Part shown: positions 1-7,949 of the stretch, piece by piece
How positions within the stretch are numbered: the first letter of the stretch is position 1
How the letters are laid out: every line of letters starts with the position of its first letter
Assembly (NCBI GenBank): GCA_963770295.1
Contig: CAVYPA010000013.1
Span: forward strand, 310,001-374,000
Direction: 5' to 3'
Origin: AWTP1-13 sp963770295
GTDB taxonomy: Bacteria > Pseudomonadota > Alphaproteobacteria > Rhizobiales > Hyphomicrobiaceae
Length of the DNA stretch: 64,000 nt
Notes under the pieces: generated by a model
What the model saw: only the letters and a program-made list of their open reading frames with translations
The model's database searches: none
What the model was told of the DNA's origin: nothing
Program-made: the position numbers and the translations under genes

Positions 1-184
1 CGCGTCGACTTTGGTACCAAGAAATAAGCAAGCCGCCGTTGCCCGTTGCGCCGGCACTGCCTCCGCGGGGCGCCAGCGCCACTCTCTGCCTTGGTGGCGC
101 GGGCCCGCGCTGGGAAGGCGGGGAGCAATAGACAACAGCGCGGCAAGCCCTATTCGCCACCACGAGGTCAGCCGGGAACTAGGC

Positions 185-1069
185 ATGCCAACCGCTCGGT
201 CTGCCAGCCTTGCCTCGACGGTCGCCGCCTTCGACCCCCCCACTCGGGCGGGAGGGCGGCGAGCGCTGGCATTCGCCATCGCCGTCCGCCTGCTGGTGGC
301 CCTGCCGGCGCTATTGCTGGCGCTCGGCCTCGGCGCATCGGCCGCCCCCAAGTTCCCGGCTCTCAGCGGGCGCATCGTCGATGAGGCCAATCTGTTGTCG
401 GCCGAGGACCGTCGTGGGCTCGAGCGCGAGTTGCAGGCGCTGGAGGAGAAATCCTCCGATCAGCTCGTGATCTACACGGCGCGCTCGTTGCAAGGCTATG
501 AAATCGAGGACTTCGGCTATCAGCTCGGCCGCACCTGGCAGCTCGGCCAGAAGGGCCAAGACAACGGCGTGGTGCTGATCGTTGTGCCCAATGAGCGCAA
601 GGTGCGCATCGAGGTCGGGCGTGGGCTGGAGCCCCAGCTCACCGACGCCATGAGCAAGCTCATCATCGAGAATGCGATCCTGCCGGCATTCCGCCGTGGC
701 GATTTCGCCGCTGGCATCAAAGCCGGGGTGCGCGACGTCCGTGACGTGCTGCTCGGCGACGCCGAAGCGGTGAAGGCGCGCGCGCGATCGGCGGTAAAGC
801 GAGACACAGGTAGCGGTTTTTCGCCGGCGCTGATCATGCTGATCTTCTTCATTGTGCTGGCGTTGCTGATGATCCAGGCGCAGGCGCGCCAGACCGCTCA
901 TCCCGCCCCCGTCGGCAGGCGCGCTCGGCGCTATGACAGCCCCGTCATCATTCCGGGCTCCTGGGGCGGCGGCTCGGGAAGCTGGGACGGATCCGGTGGT
1001 GGCTCGGGAGGCGGCTTCTCGGGCGGCGGCGGATCGTTCGGTGGCGGTGGCGCGTCGGGAAGTTGGTAG
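185..1069 (+). CDS. TPM-domain secreted/membrane protein (YgcG-like)
   Basis: The protein has an N-terminal hydrophobic segment (about residues 28-53) ending in an A-S-A cleavage-like site. A TPM domain of about 130 residues follows, containing GRIVDEANLLS and the RKVRIEVGRGLEP motif typical of the family. Then come one membrane segment (LIMLIFFIVLALLMI) and a glycine/serine-rich tail. TPM proteins of this shape usually sit beside lemA in bacteria, and the gene upstream lies outside the window. I chose ATG 185 because it begins a credible signal peptide; an in-frame ATG at 11 would add 58 unlikely residues. The next gene, 26 bases downstream, is a second TPM protein, so the two probably form an operon. 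The exact biochemical role of bacterial TPM proteins is unsettled. Confidence 0.85.
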   Translation: MPTARSASLASTVAAFDPPTRAGGRRALAFAIAVRLLVALPALLLALGLGASAAPKFPALSGRIVDEANLLSAEDRRGLERELQALEEKSSDQLVIYTARSLQGYEIEDFGYQLGRTWQLGQKGQDNGVVLIVVPNERKVRIEVGRGLEPQLTDAMSKLIIENAILPAFRRGDFAAGIKAGVRDVRDVLLGDAEAVKARARSAVKRDTGSGFSPALIMLIFFIVLALLMIQAQARQTAHPAPVGRRARRYDSPVIIPGSWGGGSGSWDGSGGGSGGGFSGGGGSFGGGGASGSW

Positions 1070-1094
1070 GGCTAGAAGGGCGCAGGATCTCGTC

Positions 1095-1718
1095 ATGACG
1101 ATCGTCAGCGAAGTGGATCGCAAGCGCGTCGCCGACGCCATCACCGACGCGGAGCGCAGCACTTCCGGCGAGATCGTGGCCGTGATCGCCGAGATAAGTG
1201 CGAGCTACGCCTATGCGCCATTCCTGTGGGCCGCGCTGGCGGCGTTGGCGCTGCCAATTCCCTTGATCTTTTTCACCTGGTGGCCGATCCAGCACATCTA
1301 CTTCCTGCAACTCGTCGTGTTTGCCGGCCTGGTCCTCATCTTTATGTCTCGGCCGCTGCGGCTGGCGCTGGTGCCCCCGCGCATCAAACGACAGCGGGCG
1401 CATCGACGCGCGGTTGAGCAGTTCTTGGCGCAGAACCTCCACACCACGCCGAGCCGAACGGGCGTGTTGATATTCGTTTCGGCGGCTGAACGCTTCGCCG
1501 AAATCATCGCCGATGCCGGCATCAACGAGAAAGTGGCGGAGGGCACCTGGCAGGCAATCGTCGATCAGCTGACTAAGGATATCGGCAACGACCAGGCCGG
1601 TGACGGCTTCGTGCGCGCCGTCGACGCCGTCGGCCGCGAGCTCGCCCGCCACTTCCCGCCGGGCAGCCATGATCCGCGCGCCTTTGCCAATCACCTCATC
1701 GTCCTGCCGCCCGAATAG
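1095..1718 (+). CDS. TPM-domain integral membrane protein
   Basis: This 207-residue protein starts at MTIVSEVDRKRV and opens with a short amphipathic region (ITDAERSTSGEIVAVI) that matches the start of a TPM domain. Two adjacent membrane helices follow at about residues 38-58 and 63-85. The C-terminal half resembles the rest of the TPM domain (TPSRTGVLIFVSAAERFAEIIAD). A TPM domain interrupted by two membrane spans is a known arrangement for the partner of YgcG-like proteins. ATG 1095 was preferred because the upstream extension of the frame overlaps the previous gene and looks like read-through. It shares strand and close spacing with the preceding TPM gene. Confidence 0.8.
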   Translation: MTIVSEVDRKRVADAITDAERSTSGEIVAVIAEISASYAYAPFLWAALAALALPIPLIFFTWWPIQHIYFLQLVVFAGLVLIFMSRPLRLALVPPRIKRQRAHRRAVEQFLAQNLHTTPSRTGVLIFVSAAERFAEIIADAGINEKVAEGTWQAIVDQLTKDIGNDQAGDGFVRAVDAVGRELARHFPPGSHDPRAFANHLIVLPPE

Positions 1719-1720
1719 CC

Positions 1721-2395
1721 GTGCCAGAAGTGCAAAGCTCGCCAACCACGAACCCAGGAGAGCGCCTGCAGCTTTACGATTGCGCGACGGCGCCGAGCCC
1801 CCGCCGCGTCGGTATTTTTCTGGCGGAAAAAGGCATCAGCATACCCACGCGCCAGGTCGACCTCAGGGGCGGCGAACAGCTGCGGCCGGCATTTCGGGCC
1901 ATCAATGCCGATGGCACCGTACCCGTGCTCGTGCTCGACGACGGTACCGCCATCGCCGATGCGGTGGCCATCTGCTGCTATCTCGAAGAGTTGCAGCCCG
2001 AGCCGGCCCTGATCGGGAGAACGGCGCGGGAGCGTGCGCTGACGATTGCCTGCAATCGCCAGCTAGAGCGCGATGGCTTTATGCGGTGATGGAGGCCTTT
2101 CGCAATTCCACGCCCGGCCTCAAGGGCCGCGCGCTGCCGGGCCCGGACGACGACGAGCAGATCCCGGCGTTGCCCGAACGCGGCCGCGCGCGCGTCAATA
2201 GGTTTTTTGCGCACCTGGATCGGCGCCTGGCCGCCACACCCCTTTGTTGCCGGAGACAGCTCTACGATCGCCGACATCACCGCGTTTATAACCGTGGAAT
2301 TCGCCGAGCGGGCGAAGTTGCCAGTGCCGACCAGCTGCCCGCATCTGGGGCGCTGGGTTATACAGCAATCGGCGCGCGCTAGCGCCAAGGCATGA
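1721..2395 (+). pseudogene. glutathione S-transferase, two frameshifts
   Basis: The reading begins at GTG 1721. A thioredoxin-like N-terminal GST domain is clear: LYDCATAPSPRRVGIFLAEKG, then the cis-proline stretch GTVPVLVLDDG and the IADAVAICCYLEE helix. At about 2082-2086 (ggctttatgcgg) the frame is lost; one missing T would restore DGFYAVMEAFRNSTPGLKGRALPG. A second shift at about 2241-2245 (run of four C) is a one-base gain before FVAGDSSTIADITAF, the usual C-terminal GST helix. The two shifts cancel, so the last part returns to the starting frame and ends at 2395. Both lie in homopolymer runs, so sequencing error is as likely as gene loss. GSTs conjugate glutathione to electrophiles. Confidence 0.75.
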
Positions 2396-2405
2396 GAGAA
2401 AGTGC

Positions 2406-3113
2406 ATGGAACGCCCTGACATCCTCAAGCGCGAGATCAAGGTGCTGGTCTTCGATCAATACGGCACCGTTGTCGACATGCAGAAGGGCCTGCGCGAGGC
2501 GGTCACGCCATTTCTGCAAAAAAAGGGTTGGCAGGGCGATGCCAATGGCTTCGTCACCTGGTGGCGACGCACACACTTCGAGAACTCGATGATCGATGCA
2601 TTGTGCGACCGTGGCCACACGCCCTACCGACAGATCGGCCATCGCGCCGTGTCCTATGTCATGGATCGCTCTGGCTTGGCCTATACGCAAGAGGAGGTGC
2701 GCTGGTTGGTCGGCCAGATCGAGACCTTAAAGCCGTTTCCCGACGTCATCGCCGCGCTCGAAAAACTGCGCGCCGCCGGCTACAAGCTGGCGATCCTATC
2801 GAACGGCGACCGCGACATGCTCAAGGCCGCCGGTCCCCACATCGGCTTTGCCTTCGACCACGTCATCTCGGTCGCGGAGGCCGGCTATTTCAAACCGCAC
2901 TGGAAGACCTACGCCAAGGCCGAGGAGATCCTGGCCGAGAACCGCTCCAGCACTCTGTTCGTGGCCAACCATGCCTTCGACTGCATCGGCGCCAAAGCCT
3001 TCGGCATGCGCACCGCCTTCGTTGACCGCCGCCGGCGGCCGTTCGGCGAGACACCGCATCAGCCCGATCTGATGGTGGCCAACTTTTCGGAACTGGCCAG
3101 CGCTCTGGTCTAG
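2406..3113 (+). CDS. HAD superfamily, haloacid dehalogenase type II
   Basis: This 235-aa protein carries the HAD motifs in order: motif I VFDQYGTVVD (nucleophile Asp at about residue 18), motif II ILSNGD, the conserved Lys in YFKPHWKTY and the late ANHAFDCIGAKAFGM segment. Spacing and length match L-2-haloacid dehalogenases, which hydrolyse 2-halocarboxylic acids to hydroxy acids. Substrate cannot be fixed from sequence, and many relatives act on other small acids. It starts 10 bases after the end of the GST gene and probably shares its transcript. The stop codon is followed at once by an array of 15-bp repeats. Confidence 0.88.
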   Translation: MERPDILKREIKVLVFDQYGTVVDMQKGLREAVTPFLQKKGWQGDANGFVTWWRRTHFENSMIDALCDRGHTPYRQIGHRAVSYVMDRSGLAYTQEEVRWLVGQIETLKPFPDVIAALEKLRAAGYKLAILSNGDRDMLKAAGPHIGFAFDHVISVAEAGYFKPHWKTYAKAEEILAENRSSTLFVANHAFDCIGAKAFGMRTAFVDRRRRPFGETPHQPDLMVANFSELASALV

Positions 3114-3116
3114 ACC

Positions 3117-3202
3117 AAGTCTGGGCTAAGAAAGTCTGGGCTAAGAAAGTCTGGGCTAAGAAAGTCTGGGCTAAGAAAATCTGGCCTAAGAAAGTCTGGT
3201 CC
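3117..3202. repeat. 15-bp tandem repeat, about 5.7 copies
   Basis: The unit AAGTCTGGGCTAAGA is repeated exactly four times from 3117 to 3176. A copy with two changes follows (AAATCTGGCCTAAGA, 3177-3191), then a partial copy to 3202. It lies directly behind the haloacid dehalogenase stop codon. There are no spacers between copies, so it is not a CRISPR array. The minus strand reads openly as a repeated FLSPD peptide, but nothing suggests that it is coding. Confidence 0.95.
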
Positions 3203-3367
3203 AGAACCTCGACAAGTCTGGCCAATACGTCGGGCCTGGACAATCTGGCCGGGCACGCCGGTATGGCGGTTTTGCCGCCAGACGGCGGCTCCGCCGCATC
3301 GCTCGCCCCTGCCCCAATCTACCACACCGGCGGCATAGGTGCTGGCGTGTGCCGCCTCCCCCGTCGC

Positions 3368-3778
3368 CTAAGCGTGTGGCCGCGGCGCCGCCGCCGTCAG
3401 GAGCTTGCCCTCGAGCTGCAGGATGCAGCCCTCGATGTTGTGCAGCACCTCCTGCGTCCACTCGAGCTCGCGTTCGATCTCGGCCGGGCTGCGTTTCTTA
3501 CGCTCGTTACGCGATACGGTGGCAACATCGATCAAGGCCGCCGCCAGCGCCCGCACGCCGCGCCAGAGCCGGCGCAGCAGGGACGCGGGCCGCTTGCGCT
3601 TGCTGGGCTCCGGGCGCGCGGCCTTTTGTCGCCGCAGCAGCGCGCCGCGCAGGAATTTGATTTCCCGCTTTTTGTGGCGCAGCTCCTTCAGAGCCACCTT
3701 TGCCTCGGTCGCCGAGGCGACCGTCACGCCGACCGCCGTGCCGTCGATTTTCACGTAACGCATTGGCGCAAGCTGCAT
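3368..3778 (-). CDS. Hypothetical basic protein, helix-rich
   Basis: I do not recognise a family for this 136-residue protein. It begins MQLAPMRYVKIDGTAVGV after a purine-rich GAGGGA ribosome site 6 bases upstream. The middle is very basic (LRHKKREIKFLRGALLRRQ and EPSKRKRPASLLRRLWRGV). The C-terminal third (AEIERELEWTQEVLHNIEGCILQLEGKLL) looks like one long amphipathic helix or coiled coil. It is a lone gene between the 15-bp repeat array and the M15 peptidase. The opposite strand is also open over much of the region, so coding status rests on the ribosome site and the plausible composition. Confidence 0.55.
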   Translation of the reverse strand: MQLAPMRYVKIDGTAVGVTVASATEAKVALKELRHKKREIKFLRGALLRRQKAARPEPSKRKRPASLLRRLWRGVRALAAALIDVATVSRNERKKRSPAEIERELEWTQEVLHNIEGCILQLEGKLLTAAAPRPHA

Positions 3779-4179
3779 TGCCGTCCCTCAATGGCTGAGT
3801 GATTGGCAGCAGATTACACGCCGATGGGGCAGCCGTCAGGCGACACCACCGGCCCCGGCCGCCGGCGCGCGTTCAAAAGTATTCTGCACGCGACGCGGGA
3901 AGGACCTGGCTCGGCTGAAAAAAGGTGCCCCAATCTCGCCATAGGCCATCGCCCAAGCTGCGCCGGTAGGGAGCAACGCTCCCACGCCGGCCGCCGGGCA
4001 ACGGCGGCCCAATGGAGGGAGACAAAGTACGGGTGAGGGATTCGGCCGGTCGACGCACGAGGGGTGCGCCCGGCAAGACGGGGACAACCAGCGCCAGTCG
4101 AAGCCGAATAGCCGCGGCAGCGCCATTTTGGCGCGCGCCTCGACGACCTCAAGTGACAATCGCAAAAGTAGGAGTTCCT
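3779..4179. other. Intergenic stretch, no gene seen
   Basis: These roughly 400 bases separate the hypothetical gene from the M15 peptidase gene. Frames on both strands are open but give arginine- and proline-rich shadow translations. A small hairpin GGGAGC-AAC-GCTCCC lies at 3968-3982. A ribosome site (GTAGGAGTTCCT) at the right end belongs to the peptidase gene. I see no RNA gene. Confidence 0.6.
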
Positions 4180-4734
4180 ATGCACAAGCGGCTTCTGATC
4201 GTAGCGCTCGGCCTCTCGCTCGGCCTCATCACCACGCGAGCCAGCTCACGCACCTACGATTTCGACCACAATAGCTGGCACGCTGACGACAGCGATCGCT
4301 CCACTTCTTCCGCGCCTCGGCGCCATCGCGTCGCCTACGCCTACCGCAGCGACGGGGAGGAGGCAGAACCGCTCAATCGCCGCAGCGTCACGCGCGATCA
4401 CCCCGCCGTGCGTCACGGCCAAGGCGGTACCTCGCGCGGCTGCCTGACGGCTGCGACGCGCGCCTTGCTCGATCGCGTCGAAGCCCAATTCGGCAAAATG
4501 CAGATCATCTCCACCTGTCGTCCGGGGGCGGTGATTGCGGGCACGGGACGGCGCTCCAAGCATGCCAGTGGCCAGGCCATCGACTTTAATGCCGGCGCGC
4601 GCAAGGCCGCGGTAGTCCGTTGGCTGATTGCCAACCATAAGTCCGGCGGCACCATGACTTACCGCGGCATGAGCCACATCCACGTCGATGTCGGCTACCA
4701 CTTCGTGTCGCTCAACTCCGCCAGCGGCAGATAG
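4180..4734 (+). CDS. Peptidase M15-type (DUF882/YcbK-like) exported protein
   Basis: The 184-aa product starts with a signal peptide (MHKRLLIVALGLSLGLITTRAS). A poorly conserved linker is followed by an M15-like zinc peptidase domain. Visible metal and catalytic motifs are SKHASGQAIDF (His and Asp ligands) and the terminal HIHVDVG (third ligand His). STCRPGAVIAGTG matches the ..TYRSP.. segment of peptidase M15_3 proteins. Such proteins cleave D-Ala peptides or other murein bonds in the periplasm; the exact substrate is inferred only. GGAG lies 6 bases before ATG 4180. The gene ends at a strong bidirectional hairpin. Confidence 0.8.
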   Translation: MHKRLLIVALGLSLGLITTRASSRTYDFDHNSWHADDSDRSTSSAPRRHRVAYAYRSDGEEAEPLNRRSVTRDHPAVRHGQGGTSRGCLTAATRALLDRVEAQFGKMQIISTCRPGAVIAGTGRRSKHASGQAIDFNAGARKAAVVRWLIANHKSGGTMTYRGMSHIHVDVGYHFVSLNSASGR

Positions 4735-4766
4735 ACCACCACCGGCTCGTTAAAACGCAGTGCGGC

Positions 4767-4793
4767 AAGGCGCCCGGCAAAATCGGGCGCCTT
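4767..4793. terminator. Bidirectional hairpin terminator
   Basis: AAGGCGCCCG (4767-4776) and CGGGCGCCTT (4784-4793) form a perfect 10-bp stem around the 7-base loop GCAAAAT. It lies between two convergent genes, the M15 peptidase and the TauE/SafE permease, as expected for a shared terminator. The T-tract is short, so termination strength is inferred. Confidence 0.75.
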
Positions 4794-4807
4794 TGCCTTG
4801 CCGAGGC

Positions 4808-5557
4808 TCAAGGGGTGGCCAGCAACCACAAACCGCGGACGAGATAGCTGAGCGCCACGCCGATCGTGATGCGGCGGCTCCAGATCCGAAAACCGCTTTC
4901 GGTCATGCGTAGCAAGACGAAACCCGCCAGCGATGTGCTGGCGCAGGCGAGTACGATCGCCCCCGCGTAGCCCCAGACCGGGACGTGGGTGTCGACGGCG
5001 ATCTCGAAGGAGCCGAAGTAGGCAATGCGATAGACGTGTCCGGCGACTTGGGTGACGGCCTTGGTGCCGACGATGGTGCGGCGATCAAGCGGGCTTTTTT
5101 GGAAGAAAATGTCGAGCACGTGTCCGGCGGCGCCGGCCAGGAGCTGCAGAACGATAATAAAGGCGCCGCAAATGTAGGGCGCGCCGGGCCGCGTGATATC
5201 CAGCGACAGCCGCCGAGGCAGCGCATAGGCGGCAAATGGGATCAGGCCGAGACCGATGTAGATCGTGGCCTTGCCGGGCAGAATGGCGATCGTGCGCATC
5301 AAGAGGAACATCGCGGTCGATCCCACCAGGAAGCGCCAAACGATGCTCCAGGCGACGTGGCGCCACCAAAGGACGGTGCGCCAACCGTTGGCCGCCAGCT
5401 GGATGATGCCGAACAGAACCATGGCCGGGGCCACGTCCATGAAGAGCAGCAGCAGCCCGAGCAGGAGCATGCCCCCGGCCATGCCAAAAATCCCGGAAAT
5501 AAAGGACGTGACGACGATCGCGACGGCAACCACAGCCAGCAGGTAGGGCGCAAGCAT
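4808..5557 (-). CDS. Sulfite exporter TauE/SafE family permease
   Basis: This 249-aa hydrophobic protein has about eight predicted membrane segments. It begins with the family signature ISGIFGMAGGMLLLGLLL, and a second half (AGAAGHVLDIFFQKSPLDRRTIVGTKAVTQVAGHVYRIAYFG) mirrors the first, as in the TauE/SafE fold. Family members move sulfite, sulfoacetate or other organosulfur anions, or are uncharacterised. It is transcribed alone on the minus strand and is convergent with the M15 gene. Confidence 0.85.
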   Translation of the reverse strand: MLAPYLLAVVAVAIVVTSFISGIFGMAGGMLLLGLLLLFMDVAPAMVLFGIIQLAANGWRTVLWWRHVAWSIVWRFLVGSTAMFLLMRTIAILPGKATIYIGLGLIPFAAYALPRRLSLDITRPGAPYICGAFIIVLQLLAGAAGHVLDIFFQKSPLDRRTIVGTKAVTQVAGHVYRIAYFGSFEIAVDTHVPVWGYAGAIVLACASTSLAGFVLLRMTESGFRIWSRRITIGVALSYLVRGLWLLATP

Positions 5558-5813
5558 CTAGTGGCCACCCAGCCGCGGCTTGCCGCCTCGCCGCTCGGTA
5601 GGCCGGCGGCCGCCGCGTGCACGGCACGCAGCATAGGAGCGCCGCGGCATTGTTCTCATGGGCCACTCGTTCAATGCCGTCGCTGCCAGCAATCGGTTCG
5701 TGCCGTGGAGATGGCGCGACGTTAACCCTGCGCTCGGCGCGCCACAACGCGTCACGGCGCGCGCTCGGTCTCCGTCTAACGCCCGGCGCGGTACCGCGAC
5801 GGGCTGCCATCCT

Positions 5814-5837
5814 AGTTGCACAGGGAGTTGCACAGGG
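5814..5837. repeat. 12-bp perfect tandem duplication
   Basis: AGTTGCACAGGG occurs twice in direct succession (5814-5825 and 5826-5837). It lies in the roughly 330-base gap between the divergent TauE/SafE and GNAT genes, 50 bases before the GNAT start. The rest of the gap (5558-5885) shows no gene. This is one of several short tandem duplications in spacers of the left core region. Confidence 0.9.
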
Positions 5838-5885
5838 ACCCCCCGCTGGCGTAGGTCAGGCGAAGCCAAAGCGGGACAAAGAGAG

Positions 5886-6479
5886 ATGCCTGGCCACATC
5901 CCTGTCATCCGGGCGGCGACGCCCGACGACGCACCGGCCCTTGCGGATTTTGTCGAGTTCGCCAGTGAAGGGCTGGCCTTGCGGGTCTGGAGCAAGCTCG
6001 CCGGTCCGGACGGGGACGCCTGGGCGGTTGGTCGCGAGCGCGCCCGGCGCGAGACGGGCAGCTTCTCCTATCGCAATGCCTTCGTGCTCGAGGCGGGCGG
6101 CAGCGCCGCCGCCGGGCTGATTGGCTACCCCTTGCCCGACACTCCCCTCGCCATTGCACCGGATCTGCCGGCCACTTTTGTGCCCTTGCAGGAGCTCGAA
6201 AACCTTGCCGCGGGGAGCTGGTATGTGAACGTGCTGGCCGCCTACCCCGAGCACCGCGGCAAAGGCCTGGGCACGGCGCTGCTCGATCTCGCCCGGGCAA
6301 AAGCCCTTAAGCTGGGGCGGGCCGGCCTCAGCATCATCGTTTCCGACGCCAATAGGGGCGCACGCCGGCTCTACGAGCGCTGCGGCTATCGTGAGGCCGG
6401 CCGGCGCGCGATGCTGAAAGAGGATTGGATCAATCCAGGCACCCACTGGCTTTTGCTGACCAGGGACGCCAGACAGTAG
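5886..6479 (+). CDS. GNAT family N-acetyltransferase
   Basis: The 197-aa protein begins MPGHIPVIRAATPDDAPALADF, a common GNAT opening. It contains the acetyl-CoA motif A as SWYVNVLAAYPEHRGKGLGTALL (R-G-K-G-L-G pyrophosphate loop) and motif B as RRLYERCGYREAGRRAM. The acceptor substrate is unknown. The upstream frame is open for a further 76 codons, but GTAGGTCAGG...GAGAGATG supports the ATG at 5886. The trpC gene follows after 32 bases on the same strand. Confidence 0.88.
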   Translation: MPGHIPVIRAATPDDAPALADFVEFASEGLALRVWSKLAGPDGDAWAVGRERARRETGSFSYRNAFVLEAGGSAAAGLIGYPLPDTPLAIAPDLPATFVPLQELENLAAGSWYVNVLAAYPEHRGKGLGTALLDLARAKALKLGRAGLSIIVSDANRGARRLYERCGYREAGRRAMLKEDWINPGTHWLLLTRDARQ

Positions 6480-6511
6480 CGGCCCGCACGCCCCAAGCGT
6501 ATGTTTGAGCC

Positions 6512-7306
6512 ATGAGCGATATCCTCACCAGCATCATTGCCTATAAGCGCGCGGAAATTGCCGCCGCCCAGGCTCTGCGCCCCCTGCACGAGGTCGAGAC
6601 CGTCGCCCACGCGGCGCCGCCGCCGCGCCGCTTTGCCGAGGCGCTCGAACAGGAGATCGCCGGCGGGCGCTTTGCCCTGATCGCCGAAATCAAGAAGGCG
6701 AGCCCCTCCAAGGGCCTCATACGCACCGACTTCGACCCTCCGGCCCTCGCCAAAGCCTACGAAGCCGGTGGCGCTGCCTGCCTTTCGGTGCTGACCGACC
6801 AGCCCTCCTTCCAAGGTGCGCCAGAGCATCTGAGCCAGGTGCGGGCGGCCTCAAGGCTACCGGCGCTGCGCAAGGATTTCATGCTCGACCGCTATCAGGT
6901 GGCCGAGGCGCGCGCGCTCGGCGCCGACTGTATCCTGATCATCATGGCCGCCGTCGACGACGTGGTCGCCGGCACCCTTTGCGCCTACGCCAAGGCCTGG
7001 AACATGGATGCCATCGCCGAGGTGCACGACCGCGGCGAGCTCGACCGCGCCCTGCGGCTCGATTGCCGCATGATCGGCATCAACAATCGCGACCTGAAGA
7101 CCTTTAAGACGACGCTGGAAACCACGGAGAAGCTGGCTGCCGGCGTGCCCGACGACCGCATCGTCGTGGCCGAGAGCGGCATCGCCAGTCACGCCGATCT
7201 TGTTCGGTTGACCAAGTGCGGCGTGCACGCTTTTCTGGTCGGCGAGACGCTGATGCGTGCGCCGGACGTGGCCGCGGCCACGCGTAGCCTGCTGGGTGCC
7301 GCATGA
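6512..7306 (+). CDS. trpC: Indole-3-glycerol phosphate synthase
   Basis: TrpC closes the indole ring of CdRP in tryptophan synthesis. The 264-aa sequence shows IAEIKKASPSKG (substrate Lys), ACLSVLTD, LRKDFMLDRYQV (catalytic Lys), AIAEVHD, GINNRDLKTF and VAESGI in the right order for the TIM barrel. Length matches the monofunctional enzyme. It is followed by moaC, moeA and lexA on the same strand, an arrangement familiar from Hyphomicrobiales. No trpD or trpG precedes it; the gene before it is an unrelated acetyltransferase. Confidence 0.96.
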   Translation: MSDILTSIIAYKRAEIAAAQALRPLHEVETVAHAAPPPRRFAEALEQEIAGGRFALIAEIKKASPSKGLIRTDFDPPALAKAYEAGGAACLSVLTDQPSFQGAPEHLSQVRAASRLPALRKDFMLDRYQVAEARALGADCILIIMAAVDDVVAGTLCAYAKAWNMDAIAEVHDRGELDRALRLDCRMIGINNRDLKTFKTTLETTEKLAAGVPDDRIVVAESGIASHADLVRLTKCGVHAFLVGETLMRAPDVAAATRSLLGAA

Positions 7307-7457
7307 GCCGGGCCGCGACAGCGCCTCCCCTCGCGCCATCGCCGAGCCGCCGGCGACGCCGGCCGCACGGCGCGAGGCTGGCTCCGGGCTGCGACGAGGC
7401 GGGCAGTCCGACGGGGGCGAGCCGCAAACGCGGGCCGGACGACCGGGGCGTGCGGTA

Positions 7458-7949
7458 ATGGCGAGGCTCTCTCATCTCAACGACAAGGGCGAGGCGCGCA
7501 TGGTCGACGTCTCGGCCAAGACCATCACGCAGCGCGCGGCCCGGGCGGAGGGCTTCGTGGCCATGGCCCCCACCACGCTGGCGCTGGTGGAAACCGGCAC
7601 GGCCAAGAAGGGTGATGTGCTCGCCACTGCGCGCCTCGCCGGCATCATGGCCGCCAAGAAAACGCACGAGCTCATTCCGCTCTGCCACCCGCTGGCCATC
7701 ACCAGCGCCAGCGTGGACTTTCAAGCCAGCCGTGAGCCGTCTGGGCTCGGCGTCACCGCCGAAGTCAAAGTCGCGGGCCAAACGGGGGTCGAGATGGAAG
7801 CCCTGACCGCGGTCAGCATCGCCTGCCTCACGATCTATGACATGCTAAAGGCGGCCGATAAGACCATGACGGTGTCCGGCATCCGTCTCATCGAAAAGAC
7901 CGGTGGACGCTCGGGGAGCTTTCGCGCCGAGCGCAAGAGTGAGCGTTGA
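7458..7949 (+). CDS. moaC: Cyclic pyranopterin monophosphate synthase
   Basis: MoaC converts the MoaA product to cyclic pyranopterin monophosphate in molybdenum cofactor synthesis. The 163-aa sequence has MVDVSAKTITQRAARAEG, KKTHELIPLCHPLAITSASVDF, and GVEMEALTAVSIACLTIYDMLKA, all family signatures including the conserved Lys and His residues. ATG 7458 gives the normal length; the open frame upstream is low-complexity proline/arginine. Its stop overlaps the start of moeA (TGATG), so the two are translationally coupled. Confidence 0.96.
   Translation: MARLSHLNDKGEARMVDVSAKTITQRAARAEGFVAMAPTTLALVETGTAKKGDVLATARLAGIMAAKKTHELIPLCHPLAITSASVDFQASREPSGLGVTAEVKVAGQTGVEMEALTAVSIACLTIYDMLKAADKTMTVSGIRLIEKTGGRSGSFRAERKSER

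Noticed and set aside
3117..3202. Possible CRISPR array
   Set aside because: The units are contiguous with no unique spacers, and no cas gene is present.
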